This document shows positions 45,771-58,090 of a stretch of 64,000 nt of DNA, piece after piece; the stretch's first letter is position 1; each line of letters opens with the position of its first letter. The notes beneath the pieces are model-generated. The model did no database searches, had not been told where the DNA came from, and worked only from the letters and a program-made list of their open reading frames with translations. The DNA is taken from the NCBI GenBank assembly GCA_039654915.1, contig CM077596.1, positions 71,735,751 through 71,799,750 of the forward strand, in the 5' to 3' direction. Position numbers and translations under genes: made by a program. The stretch comes from Aquilaria yunnanensis (Eukaryota > Streptophyta > Magnoliopsida > Malvales > Thymelaeaceae).

Positions 45771-46400
45771 TTATGGGACGGAACTGGTTGGGAAAGACTG
45801 TCGTGCCCAGTCTATTTGGATCATCGCTGGATCTGGTTCAGGAACAAAAGCTTGCATTTTATCTAGCAATTCTTCAGCAGTTGTTGCGGATATTATGATT
45901 CATCGTGCTACTCTTGATATGAAATTCTTCTGCATAGCATAATCCACAAAAGCTATCAGACCTGTAAAGAAATTGTTAACATTCAACAGCCCAATGGGTT
46001 TCTTATACAAATTAAGTTGGGCCATGGAAGTAATTTGAAAGACTTCTCCCAATGTGCCAAAACCACCTAGTAGAGCGATAAAAGCATCAGCATTTAAAAG
46101 CATTTGTAACACATGCTCTTGCAAATTTTTAACCACTAATTCTTCTCCAATCGTGCCCCCAGAAACAAATTTCAAAGGTCCAGGGATGATGCCCAAAACT
46201 TGACTTCCTCCTAAAGATGCTGCTGATGCTACACCTCCCATTAATCCGACACTACCTCCTCCATAAACTAAATGTATTTTTCGCTCAGCTAATACTCTAC
46301 CCAAATGGTTGGCTGCCTTTAAATACTCTTTATCTTTTCCAGGAAAAGCCCCAAAAAATACACAGATACTTCGGGATTTACGAGTTGGGGTTTTCTCCAT
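45771..46400 (-). pseudogene. Decayed LOG cargo gene of element 2
   Basis: Same 630-nt length as the intact copy at 25906-26535 and read from 46400 downwards. Three damaging changes are visible: the conserved Arg at residue 96 is His (CGT to CAT), the first Pro of PGGFGT is Leu (CCA to CTA), and a CGA codon has become TGA so that the frame stops at 45900 after RVAR, removing about 43 residues. All are C-to-T changes on one strand or the other, in CG or CCAGG context, as expected from deamination of methylated cytosine. The TATA box and upstream module remain. Confidence 0.88.
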
Positions 46401-46499
46401 TCCTATCCTTATCCTTGTGAGAAAAAAGGATATATTTATAGAGATAAAAAGATAAAGTAATAATTTTATTTTCAAGAATGGATACATTATTGCCAGCTA

Positions 46500-46770
46500 T
46501 TCACAGTAGTCACGAGTATGACTCTGGTCAGGTATGGGTACACTATCGTGAAAAGAGGAGGAAAATTTCAAAATAGCTGCTAGCATGTACAGTAGTCACT
46601 ACTGTAGCTTACGTCAGGGGTAGGTATGTGATTGTTGGAAGAGAAGGAAAATTTTAAAAGTGGCAGCTATATACAGTAGTCATAACTGTATCTCATGTCA
46701 GGAGTGGGTACATTATTGGGAGGATAATTTCAAAAGCGACAGCTAGCATGTACAGTAATCGTGACTTTGG
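46500..46770 (-). promoter_or_regulatory. Promoter-module array of the element 2 LOG gene
   Basis: About four units of the 80-bp module seen at 25445-25830, with the TACTGTAC core and a TGACG-type element. One unit fewer than in element 1. Confidence 0.6.
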
Positions 46771-46817
46771 TCCACGTCTTCCACTGATTTTGCATCCAGT
46801 AACGGCTTCAATGCCTT

Positions 46818-47366
46818 CTATGAATCGGCGATTTGCATCCCATCCAGTTTTCTCACAAATTAGCAGACTGGGTCATTAAAAGTCAGATTTCCAAGACTGT
46901 AACGATCCTGTTCTTTACGGAAAGTCCACCATAAATCCATAATTTCCCATTGCACTATTTCACAAGAATGGGTTTCAAAAGTTAATAGGATATTATCCAA
47001 AGATTCCTTACGCAGGCCATTCTTGATGAATTTTCTTTTATCTTAACGATTTCTGGTGATCATTCCTAAAGAACGACATTTAGCATCGCAATTCCATCGT
47101 TCACATTTATGACAGACACCTAGCCTCTTTGCTCTTCGCTTTTTGGCATAAGCGCTTTTACCTAAGCCGGGCATACGGGGCACAAATGCGTCTGAAACTC
47201 CACCAGCTGAGCGGACCTTAGCTTCAATTAAGCACCGCACATTGTCAGGAATGCCTTTGTGCATAAAGACTCTAATCCTTTCACATCTAGCTTGGTAAAT
47301 CATTTTAAGAACATTTATTGGGATGGAAGGAAAGTATTTTCGCATGGCGAAAAGAGTAGAATCTAT
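46818..47366 (-). pseudogene. Decayed B/C-type Cys-cluster gene of element 2
   Basis: Exactly 549 nt like the intact paralogues, with no indels. The start codon is lost (ATG to ATA at 47366), and an in-frame TAA near 47044 follows RNR where element 1 has a Glu codon. A further stop lies in the NDPVC block. The Cys residues of the cluster remain (GVCHKCERWNCDAKC). Features of both B and C are mixed, so this may be a B/C fusion left by unequal recombination, which would explain two copies instead of three. A TATA box (CTATAAATG) lies upstream at about 47490 (-). Confidence 0.8.
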
Positions 47367-47655
47367 TGATAAAAGAAGAATTTGAGAGAAGAGATGAAGA
47401 AATCAGTTATTGTAGGAAACTGAAATAACCGATTATGAGAGTCAGAGAGTATTGCATCCGCTACTTAACCGGAAAGAAGAACACGCATTTATAGCGATGA
47501 AAGGATAACGTGTTAATTACGCTTACAGGAACAAGTACATTATTGTCCAAAGGTAATGTAAATTTTTCCAAATATAACAAACTGTATGTACAGTAATTGT
47601 GACTGTGGCTCACATCTTCCACTGGCTTTACGTCTAGTAACGGCATTAACGGCTT

Positions 47656-48204
47656 CTATGAGTCGAGGGTTTGCTTCCCATCCAGTTTTCTTACAAGCTG
47701 GCAAACAGGGTCATTTACAGTCAGATTCCCGGGACTGTAACGGTTTCATTCTTCATGAAAAATGCTCCATAAACCAAGAAGTTCACGTTGCACAGATCCA
47801 CAAGAATGCGTCTCAAGAGTCAATTGGATATCATCCAACGAGTCCTTACTCAGGCCATTCTTAATGAATCATATTTTATCTTCTCGATTATCAGAGATCA
47901 TCCCTAAAGAACGACATTTAGTATTACAAGTCCACCGTCCACATTTATGGCAGACTTGTAACCTTTTCGCTCTTCGCTTTTTGGCATAAGAGCTTTTGCC
48001 TATACCAGGCATGTGAGACACAAATGCCTCTGGGATTTCACCTGCCAGACGAACCTTGGCTTCGATTAACCACCGCACATCTTCAGGGATTCCTTTGTGC
48101 ATCAGAACTCTTAATCGTTCACAGCGAACTTGGTAGATCTTTTTTAGAATGTTCATTGGGAGAGAAGGAAAATATTTTCGTAAGACAGAAAGAGTAGGAT
48201 CCAT
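47656..48204 (-). pseudogene. Decayed A-type Cys-cluster gene of element 2
   Basis: 549 nt, closest to gene A (starts MDPTLSVLRKYFPSLPMNIL). A single CGA-to-TGA change ends the frame at 47869 after EDKI, leaving 111 residues that still hold the basic motif and the four clustered Cys. The rest of the frame remains readable after the stop. A truncated protein retaining the Cys cluster could still be made. Confidence 0.8.
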
Positions 48205-48359
48205 TTTCTAGAGGGAAGTAAAAGAAAGAAGAGAGGAAAGAATCAGTTATTATGGGCAACTGAGAGAACCGACTTGAGAGTCACGGAGTACCGTATCCGC
48301 CGCTTAACCGGAAAAGTGGATCCTACTTTATTTTGAGTGAATGATATTTCTTATCTTTG

Positions 48360-48730
48360 ATATTCCATCCAGCTGACGTCGATCCAGTCGTTGATTATTG
48401 AATCGTTTGTCCGCTTTTGACAAAGTTTCAACGACAATATTTCTTGATGTCTACCTTATCTTTGACCACAGCTATCTCTTATCTTGGATACTGCTAAGCT
48501 GGCATCAATCCTGTCCTTCCAGGTGTAGCCTCGATTATTGAATCAATTGCCAGGCTTTTGACAATATTGTCTACTTTATCCTTTTTTGATATCTGCCTTA
48601 TCCTTGGCTATAGCTATCTCTTATCTTGGATACTACTAGCTGACGTCAATCCTGTCCTTCCAGGTGTAGTCTCGATTATTGAATCGATTGCCAGGCTTTT
48701 GACATATTGTCTGCCTTATCCTTGAATTCC
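48360..48730 (-). repeat. Tandem repeats before the cargo genes of element 2
   Basis: Counterpart of 22751-23095, with CTCGATTATTGAATC and CCTGTCCTTCCAGGTGTAG blocks in about three imperfect units. Confidence 0.7.
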
Positions 48731-51480
48731 TGATGCGGGTTGGTCCCGCATATTAGCTGTGTATCCAGTGATAGATTGGTAAGAGCTGATGACATTGAGA
48801 TCTCAGCTTATACTGCTGTAACTGTGCTGTGAATGTGATTCCTGTTTGGTCCTTGTTATGTAAAAGTCATGCATGCATGATGTGAAATGCATGAATGCAG
48901 AGCATGCGTAACTGATGTTTTTTTTTTTTATGGATCTAGTTTTTCATGTCTTTGCTTTACTGGATCTTCTTTGTGATTGCCTTCTTGGACTATCATTGAA
49001 TCTCTTTATGCTTTCCAGCTTTTGTTCACTGCCTCAAAAGCCCAACTCTCTTCAAAATCCCCTTTCTTTGACTTGTTCTTGAATTTTGGCCTCAATTTCT
49101 TTAAAGTCGGCCCGCCTCATAATTTATATCTCTTTCGGGTACTCATCCATTGTCATGGATTTGATACCATCAAAGGCTTTACTTTCAATGTCTGCTTTCT
49201 TGTGGCCGTGCCGACACTTACTTATTCCCAAGTTATAATCTGAATGATTGCTCTTCCTTGAACTCATGTTTTGATCCATAAGACTTGCCCCCTTGTCTAT
49301 TGAACTTCTTTGTTGGCAGTACTCCTCTTACGCTTTGTAGAGACTACTTTGCCCCCCTGAATATGGTATTTATGTGGATAAAAGGTATCATCTTGCCTTT
49401 GATTTAACAGAAGGTCGAGCATTTCTAGACCTTTGTGATGGCACTTGATCGTAAATTTCTCTTACAAGAACCACATCTTATTAAAGAAAGACTCAAGCTA
49501 TCTCCTCACTTTTAAGTCTACATACATTAATGAATAATGGTTTGGCCTTAAAAGAAAAACTTTCATCAATTTGCAAAGCTTGACAAAGTAATTTACGGTC
49601 TTTGTTTTTAATTGAAATATCCTGCCACTCTTCCCTTTCCAACTCGAAGACATAAACTGTGCAAGGCAATAAGGTATAAACATGATTCACAAGGATAGCC
49701 TTTTAGCTGAATGAGGATGATATCGAGAGGTAACTGTTAGGCGTGAGGAAAATTAAGCTTGAATGTTTTTTTTTTTGTAGCAGTCTTTTAGCTGAATGAG
49801 AATAATATTAAAAGGTAAATATTAGGTCTGAGTAAAGTTAAGTTTGAGTGGTGTGAAAGAAGGGTCTTTTAATACTACTCGTGAGCAGTATTAAATAAGG
49901 TAGAAACATGGTTCGCAATGATAGTCTTTTAACTGAATGAGGATGTTTGGTCTGAGGAAAGTTAAGTTTAAGTGGTGTGGGAGAATGGTCTTTTAATACT
50001 ACTCGTGAGCAGTATTAAATAAGGTAGAAGCATGATTCACAATGATAGTCTTTTAACTGAATGAGGATGTTCAGTCTGAGGAAAGTTAAGTTTAAGTGGT
50101 GTGGGAGAAGAGTCTTTTAATACTACTCGTGAGCAAATTTGATTATGGTGAAAAACTCAATAGTGATGACCTCAACTTGCCACTCTTTCCAGAAAGTTAG
50201 ACCACATCTGTTGCCCCCCAACTATTGTGATCTTTATGCATGCTTGGTTTGAGGGTTGCTCTTGTCTTCTAAACCGCCTTTGCAGGTTTTCAGTCTAGAA
50301 TCCCTAACTCACTTTTTCTTTGTTTTCTTTCTTTTGCTCTAACTTGAGCCCTTTTTCTTTTCTTTTTTTTTTGTTTTTTTTTTCTTTTTTTTTTTTGTGT
50401 GAGCTATGGTGATGACATACTTGATAACTCTCTTGAAGTGAGATGACTCAAGTGACCTTACTTGCTTGTGTTTACTCTGAGTCTCTTTTTTGTTTTGGAT
50501 TTTCCCTTTAATGGCTTTTGATGGAAGGGATGAACTTCTTTCCTTTGTTGGAATTTGTGTTGCAGAAAACTGAGAATCTTTTTTTTTTGTATTGAGCATT
50601 TGTGAGAATTGAGAGGCCACTGAAGTCATTTAATATGAGAGCTACCTTGTTTGGAAGCTAACCCCAGACTTCTTGCAAGGATGTTGATAACCACTATGAA
50701 TTCTTTTTTTGAGAGTTGGGGTGCAACATATGAAATCCTTCTTACTAGATTTGACAGCACTTTCAAGATCGCCACTATTAAATCTCCCTTAACTTTTTAT
50801 TTTCACCCACGAGTAGTATCGTTTTCAAAGTAAAGTGTGATAGCAATAATGGATAGTATAATGGAAAGGAGTGAGAGATGGATATAAAAACGTAATTTTT
50901 GGTAAGAAGTGGTAGAATGTGTAGGTGTAATAATTGAATTTTTGGTAAAAATTGGTAGAATGTGTAGATGTAATAATGGAATTAAAAAGTGGTAGAATGC
51001 ACACATAACATCTTTTTGTTGGAGAACAAAAAGAATTACCAGTTGTCAAAAAGTAAAGTGTGATAGCAATAATGGATAGTATAATGGCAAAGAGTGTAAA
51101 AATGGAAAGTAGTAGAATGCACGCATTACATCTTTTTGTTGTACCAGAAAAAGAATACCAGGTGTCCATCTAACAAAGACTACACCCTAGATTCTGGACT
51201 AAATCTAGGAGATTTTTACTATTAGATTACTTTTGCAAGCTTTCAAAGATACAAGTTTATTCAAAGGATTCCCTGTCATTCAAAAGTGTGTGCGGACTAT
51301 TAGGTCAGATCTGACTTGGAGCCCTTCCAAAATTAATGTAATTCCAGCTCAAAATCTTCACTTTCAATTACCAATCACATCGGGCCTAGCAACTTGGACT
51401 TGACCAACTGTTGGACCTTGAGTTTCAATATGACAGAATTTTCAGTTACATTTGGGATTTGGGTCACACCAACTTGGAAG
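48731..51480 (-). other. Non-coding internal stretch of element 2
   Basis: Corresponds to 20049-22750 of element 1. A phrase with TTTTAATACTACTCGTGAGC is present about three times (49870-50130) but only once or twice in element 1. No reverse transcriptase or integrase motif is visible. A relic frame (50629-50339, -) reads KERSSSLPSKAIKGK and matches the duplicated block of element 1. Confidence 0.55.
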
Positions 51481-51486
51481 AGAAGG

Positions 51487-51669
51487 TCACTTGGTCTTTG
51501 CTACTATTGATATAGATGATAGCAGAATGCCTTCTTCAGCAAAGACTGTGATTAACTTTCCTTCAAAAATAAATTTCATTTTTTGGTGCAATGAGGAGAG
51601 AATTGCTCCGGCCATATTTTCTATCTTGGACTCTATATCTATGAGACGTCCTTCGGTTTGTTTTTCCAT
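51487..51669 (-). pseudogene. Gag-protease remnant of element 2 (internal deletion)
   Basis: A 60-residue frame joining the first about 20 residues of the element 1 gag (EGRLIDIESKIENMA) to the last about 40 residues of its protease (GAILSSLHQKMKFIFEGKLI). The junction CGGCCATA (51609-51616 on +) matches the 8-base TATGGCCG that occurs at both ends of the missing part in element 1 (17951-17958 and 19919-19926). The loss is 1968 bp, 656 codons, in frame. No gag or protease function is possible. Confidence 0.9.
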
Positions 51670-52153
51670 TAGTCTTGTTTGGAGCCGAGTTGGATATCGG
51701 TGTTGAGGTCCAATTTTACCCTTTTTAAAGTAAGATTCTTTTTATTAACTTCTATGTGTATGTGATTGATGCAATGGATGCATGCATGCAATGAATGAGT
51801 TTGATTATCCACTATCGTGGAACTTCAAGACTTCTAGTTATTATTAGAAAGACCAAAAGTTATTATAGTTTGATGCGTGGTTTTGATGCATGAAGAATAA
51901 TTACACAAGAACGGAAGTATAACAAAAGAAAAATAAGGTTATTAACAAGTTAAATAGTAATTAACAACTCATGAAGTATTATGGATAAACAAGTTAAAAC
52001 CATACGAAGAAAAGTGTAGAGTAACAATACAGCATAACAAGGATATGCTTATGGCGTTGGTAAAATGGTAAAAATTCTATGGTCAATTCTATGGTTAAGT
52101 GGGGAGTTATATATGCATAAGGTGGCTTATCAAAAAGGCAAGGGATAGTTCCC

Positions 52154-52189
52154 GAATCCCGTCACTAAATTATAGTGACAGCCCGATTC
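52154..52189 (-). promoter_or_regulatory. Leader stem-loop of element 2
   Basis: Counterpart of 17135-17170 with outer GAATC/GATTC arms. One base of the inner stem is changed, leaving an eight-pair core. Confidence 0.5.
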
Positions 52190-52518
52190 CTTACCCTCTA
52201 GGGTTTATGTAAGGAATGGATTAATTCGAGTCGTAGCTTTTCGTGGGCCCATGCAGAGACTAACCGTCTCAGGAGGCAATACACTACTTTGCTACTTTGA
52301 AACCGGTGAAGGCTTGGAGACCATGACCTCATAAGGACAACAACACCAATTCCGCTTAGAAAGGACGGGTTCAAGTTGAGGAAGCTCGGGTATAGAGCTT
52401 CATGTTATGAATGCATTATGCATGTTTATAATAAGTAAATGTAGCACATAAATCCACATAAAAATAAGCAAAACAGAACAAAACAAATCAACTTTTAGGC
52501 TTGACTCACTAACCAGGG

Positions 52519-52536
52519 TCCCCAGTGGAGTCGCCA
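52519..52536 (-). other. Primer binding site of element 2
   Basis: The + strand reads TCCCCAGTGGAGTCGCCA, the reverse complement of the PBS of element 1, three bases from the LTR end. Confidence 0.75.
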
Positions 52537-52539
52537 AGC

Positions 52540-55500
52540 TGTGGCAACGTCGGGTTTTCTTGGAGTCGCCACCAATCTATTTACCTAGGTCGATTGGACA
52601 CCTTAAAATTGGTCTGCGAGAGTTCGGGAATCGGGAGTATGGTTACTCTAAAACAACTTTGTTATAGCGCCCAAAATTGGCACCTTAGTTGATTTTAATT
52701 TTGTTTTGCTTTGCTTTTAGAAAATATTCAGTTAATTTTCAAACTAGAAATTTTAACTGAATTAATCGGATGCGGATTTTTAAATTAATTTATATAAAAT
52801 TTGATACTTCCGAACCATGGACTCTGCCGAGTCATTTGGACACGGAAGATTTGATTCCGAACCATGGACTCTGCCGAGTCATTTGGACACGGAATTTGAT
52901 GAAATTTTAAATAATGTAATCCATACCGTAAATATGGATTTTCATCTTCTGTACCTATTTAATTCATTTAATTAAAAAGGTTGATATTTTTCCAAACCGT
53001 AGATCCTGCCGGATCATCCGGATATGAAAATTATTTTAATTAATTGTTAGTTATATAATTATTATTAATGGCCCACATAGACCGAAATTTTCAAAAATGT
53101 GATTTTTATTTTTAATATGTCAAATTAATTTTTTAGATTAATTATTAAAAAGTCTATCTAATCTAATTATATAATTATACTTAATATTAATTCCTAAGCT
53201 GATAGATGGCTTTAATGAACTAAACAAACATAAAAGAAAATAAGTAAAATCAGTTATCGAAATATACAAAGCAGAAAATTTTCATGGCAAACAAACGATT
53301 TAGTAATTATTTAGGCTATAAATGACCAAAATAATAATAATAATAATAATAAAATTTAGGGCCTAATTTATCACAAAGATAATCTAGAGGATCCATTTTT
53401 GTCATTAATCTAAAAGTTAGGTAAATACCATCTCAAGTCATCTTCTTCGATTTGTTCTCTGTGGCCTTCAACCAGAAAAGCATCCTTTTTAATTCAAACA
53501 AATATCATGCTGATTTCAATCCAAAATCAAGGTTATATACAATCTCATGTGCGGATTTTAATAAGACTAACAATATCCAATGAGGAGAGCACAAAAAATT
53601 AAACCAGGAAAATAGACAGATGCTGCCATTTTCTCCTCAATCTTGTAATTTTATTAAACCCACATAGAATGAATTCTCGAAAATTGATCTTTGAAACGCA
53701 TCGTATAGATTCAATCAAAATTACAAAGATTTTAAGATAAAAAAAATAAAAATAAAAATAAAAACAAAAATAAAAATAAAAAAATAAAAAAAATAGATAT
53801 CCTAACTTGTTTTCCTATGTGAATTTGTTAATTAAATTGATGCATGGCCAAATCATCAAATGAACAAAGAACAAAAAGAGAAAGAAAAAAAAAAAATATT
53901 GTCAGTGACTGATTTATAGGATAAAATGAAATTAATTGCTTAACTGGATAAAATAAAAATAACTCAGGGGTAAACAAGAATTATGCCAAAACTATGGACT
54001 TTCAAATCAGATCCGAAGCAACAACGAGTCGATTTGTGATCTGGATTTCGTTATTTAATTTTAATTTTAATTTTTGTCTGCTTTAAATAATATCAATTAA
54101 TATCCAAACCATGGATTCTAACCGAACCACCTGGATATGGATTTTGTAATTTATTACCGTCCTAAATTCATTTTAAAATTTTATTAAATCTACACGGAAT
54201 GAATTTTTTTTAAGTATGATTTTTAGACGCATTGTGAATATTAAATAAAAATAAAATTGAACTATCCAAAAATTAAAGAGATAAAACAAAATAAATAAAT
54301 AAAAATTGAGATTATATTCCTATATGGATTTTATGGCTAAATTTAATGAATGGCCAAAATAAACAGATAAACAAAAGAAATTAAAGAAAAGAAAACAACA
54401 AAATAATAAAAGCTTGCTGTTAATGCTCAATCTGCAAAGAAAATAAAGTTAGTGACTTAAATGGATAAAACAAAAGAAACCAGGGGCTAAACCAGAATTT
54501 TTACCCAAAAACAAAGAGTTTTGACTTAGTCAAAACGAAAAACGCGTCAGTTTTTTTTTTTGTCTTCGCCTTCTGTTTCCTTCCGGCGTCGAGGCGGCGG
54601 CGGCTAGGGGGCGCTGGGGGGTCGCGACGGCGTGCTCAGCAGCTGGGGTGGCGAGCAAGCTGGGAGGCGGTGAGACAGCGAGGGAAGGCCGGAGGTGACA
54701 CGACGGCAAGGGGGCGACGCGGCGGCTGACGGGAGCAGGGGGCGATTTGGCGGCTGGCCGGGCGAACGGGTGAGCTAGGCGTAAGGCAAGACGGCGAGGG
54801 GAGGCCGGAGAGCGTCGGACGGGGCAGCGCGACGCGAAGGAAGAGCAGCAGCGCGAGCAGGAGGCTGGGCTGGCGAGGAGTGAGCAGTGGAGGGAGATGA
54901 CAGCGGCAGCGAGAGGGGGTCAACGGCTGGCGAAACGGGACGCAGACGGGTAGGAGACAGAGGAAGGAGGAGGGGAAGAGAAAAAAGGAGGCCGACCCGA
55001 GAGAGAAGGGGAAAGAAGGAGGCCGACGCGGGAAAGGAGGAGAGAGGGGGAGGCCGACGCGGGAGAGGGTATGTGACGGAGACTGGTGGCGGCAGAGGTG
55101 CAAGAGAGAAGGAAAGGAAGAGAGAAAGAGGTCTGGGCGAGAGAGAGATCAGAGAGAAGAAGCTGGTGGAGGGAGACGAGAGAGAGAGAGAGGAGATTTT
55201 TTTTTTTTTTTAAGGGAGGAGAGAGTGCTCCCGAGTATAAGTGAGAGTGAGAGGATAAGATTTTGCTGGCCTGGGACCGGAGAGAGAGAAGTTAGATCCC
55301 GTAAGGGATAAGTGAGGGAGAGCTGTCGGCCGAGATAAGCGATGGATTCCTTCGAGAGAACCACCTCCCCCAGTTAATAATCCCCCCCAGAAGAATAGAG
55401 GAAGAGAGCAGGTAAGATATTTTTTTTATTTTTTTATTATTATTTATTTTTATATTATATATTTTTTATTATTACACACACACATTTTTTTAATTAAGTT

Positions 55501-55606
55501 GATTTGATTTGATTTGATTTTTAACTAATTAATTTTTTTTAATTAATTAATAATTTTCTTTAACACACATTCTAAAAAAAATGCCCCTAAAATAATATAT
55601 ATTTTA

Positions 55607-55665
<59 letters not shown>

Positions 55666-55706
55666 TATTTTTTTCTTTTAAGGTCGGACGAAATTGGGTG
55701 TCAACA
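52540..55706 (-). repeat. 5' LTR of element 2
   Basis: 3167 bp, about 99% similar to 40227-43389 by eye. It carries two copies of the ATGGACTCTGCCGAGTCA-type motif (52808-52894) and a long (ATT)n run at about 55605-55665. The purine-rich block at 54590-55370 would read as a CT-rich transcript leader on the - strand. Confidence 0.92.
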
Positions 55707-55711
55707 GAATG

Positions 55712-56023
55712 TTTCTTCAAATTCCCGGAATTGGCTATTATGTCTGATTCTTCTTTGGTTTGGAGGCTTGCTTTTTAAGTTTGGTGTGATTTGTAGAGCT
55801 ACAAACAAGCATGGATGCTGCAATAAGAAGCAAAGGTACCAGCGGCCATAGTGCTGAAGATTCTGCAGAATATTTTTCCTGCGAGGTATCTGTTTTGTTG
55901 ACCTGTTTCCTCCCCATCACAACATATATTACATGCTTTACCTAGATCAAAGAACTATAACTAAACTAGCCAATTATCCTACGTCTTGGGACAATTTAAT
56001 CAAGTTTTCATGATGGGAAATAA
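55712..56023. other. Filler DNA after element 2
   Basis: Continuation of the gene-capturing transposon. A short stretch after ATGGATGCTGC (55812) could be coding but is not recognised. Confidence 0.35.
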
Positions 56024-57140
56024 AAGTTGTAACTTGAGCATTAATGGGATTGCGACGTATCAGCCGTATGATGGAATGGTGGAACTCAAAATGGTAATGC
56101 TTTTTGCCTTTGTTTAATTAGAGTATGGGTTGTAGCTTCGGGATTTTCTGTTTCGTACTTCAGTGCTAAGGTTCCTACTTCTATTAGGGAGTGAAGAGTG
56201 CAAGCATGAAGCATGTATTTAGATATGGCATCCTTTCGGGGTGTCTAGTCATGTTACTACTAATGAACCTGCCTTTATGTCATTGGTATCTCTGTTCTTA
56301 TTTTGAGTGACAAGGTTTGTGTGTTGTCCATGACTTCAAGGCATACTCTCTCCGGTTCAAGCCTTTAAAATTCTGTTGGAACTATCCTGGCTTCATTAGT
56401 ATGACTCTATAAGTTCTAACTTGTTATCCAACTCCTCCACTTTGGATGCTTCTAATTTGCTGTTAGTTGTTTCCTTTCTCCTTTCTTGTGGAATGTTGCT
56501 TTGTCAGTGTTGGCAAAACATGGAAATTGAAAACAATAGCAATTGAAGATGATGTTTTTTTCTTTTCTGCTGTCTCTTTTGCTTGGATGGGTGTGAGTGC
56601 GTGTCGTAGGGGTCGGGTTCTTATTGATATGTTACTGATATTGTGGATTACCTAGGATAGCTAATGTTAGTTTTGATATTTTTAGGAGCAGAAAGATTTG
56701 TTTGTGAAAGATGTCCCCAGAGGTAACCTTTAACATTTAACTTACATTTTAGTTTTATTAGTCTGTTTGTTTGAAATTTACAGGCTATGGCAAGCTTTAT
56801 GTCAAGAGTGATGGGAAAAGGTATCACTTTGGATGCTTCCCAAATTGTGTTGACTGTTGGTGCAACTCTTGCAGTTGAGATACTCAGCTTCTGCTTGGCA
56901 GATCATGGAAATGCATTTCTTATTCCCACTCCTTATTACCCTGGGTAATTAAGTTGCCAGCTTCTTTCCTCAACTTGTCGGAGGGGTTAAATAATATTCT
57001 TCTTGACCCGAAAAAAAGAGGAAAGACATATTCAAAAATTAATTGGGAAATCTATTTGTAGTTTTGATAGGGATATAAAATGGCGGACAGGAGTAAAGCT
57101 AATACCCGTTCACTGTCGTAGTACAGACAATTTGACGGCC
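56024..57140 (+). pseudogene. ACS10/ACS12-like aminotransferase fragment
   Basis: Three exon pieces with GT-AG introns. 56024-56093 encodes LSINGIATYQPYDGMVELKM. 56784-56944 encodes [22 protein letters not shown] and [17 protein letters not shown]. 57062-57140 encodes FDRDIKWRTGVKLIP and HCRSTDN. These are the central blocks of the ACC-synthase-like aminotransferases ACS10/ACS12, which act on amino acids with PLP. The N-terminus and the PLP-lysine region are absent, and the sequence changes abruptly after 57140. A captured genomic fragment in the Pack-type transposon. Confidence 0.85.
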
Positions 57141-57253
57141 GAAGTGCGAAAAATGCTGAAGCCTTGCTGTCAGATGGCGATTGAACAAGTCAACAAGGAT
57201 CTGGTTCGGATTGTTTTCCCGTTTCACGTTTTGTGCCTGATCAGGTATCTTAG

Positions 57254-57719
<466 letters not shown>

Positions 57720-58090
57720 AAATTACCAACATGCAACCGAGGTTTACCAACTCGCGCGCATTGGTAATTACCGACTGTTACCCGCGTTGGTATTTACAGA
57801 CACTGTTACCAACTCGCACGCGTTGGTAATTACCAACTACTATTCACGTTGGTAATTACTAACTCCCTTACCAACTACTGTAAGTTGGTAATTACAACTA
57901 CGGTGTCCTACCAACTTCTTGGTAACTATAACTACGCGATGGAAACCAAGCCCGGTTCCTGACCGTTGGTAATTACCAACGTGAATTTTACCAACGTGTA
58001 CACGTTGCAATTTACTAACGTGTTATTACTTGCACATTGGTAAAAAAAATTCCAACGAATCGAATACCAACTTGCGTTTACCAACGGCTC
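57720..58090 (+). repeat. Right subterminal repeat array of the captured-gene transposon
   Basis: More than ten copies of ACCAAC or GTTGGTAATTACC, more diverged than those on the left. CCAACGGCTCCAACTATAGG at about 58079-58098 is near the end. Confidence 0.65.

Larger units (their letters stand above)
40227..55706 (-). mobile_element. Element 2: 15.5-kb relative of element 1, reverse orientation, decayed cargo
   Basis: LTRs at 40227-43389 (3' LTR) and 52540-55706 (5' LTR) are flanked by the perfect target duplication GAATG (40222-40226 and 55707-55711). On the - strand the internal order matches element 1: PBS, leader hairpin, gag-protease relic, non-coding region, Cys-cluster genes (two rather than three), LOG, hairpin arrays, PPT. 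The LTRs show at least ten substitutions plus microsatellite length changes between them, so the insertion is older than element 1. The LTR U3 side is unrelated to that of element 1. None of the cargo genes is intact. It sits inside the gene-capturing DNA transposon. Confidence 0.93.

Noticed and set aside
40227..55706. Assembly artefact duplicating element 1
   Set aside because: Element 2 has its own target duplication, different LTR U3, many point differences, a large deletion and different repeat counts.
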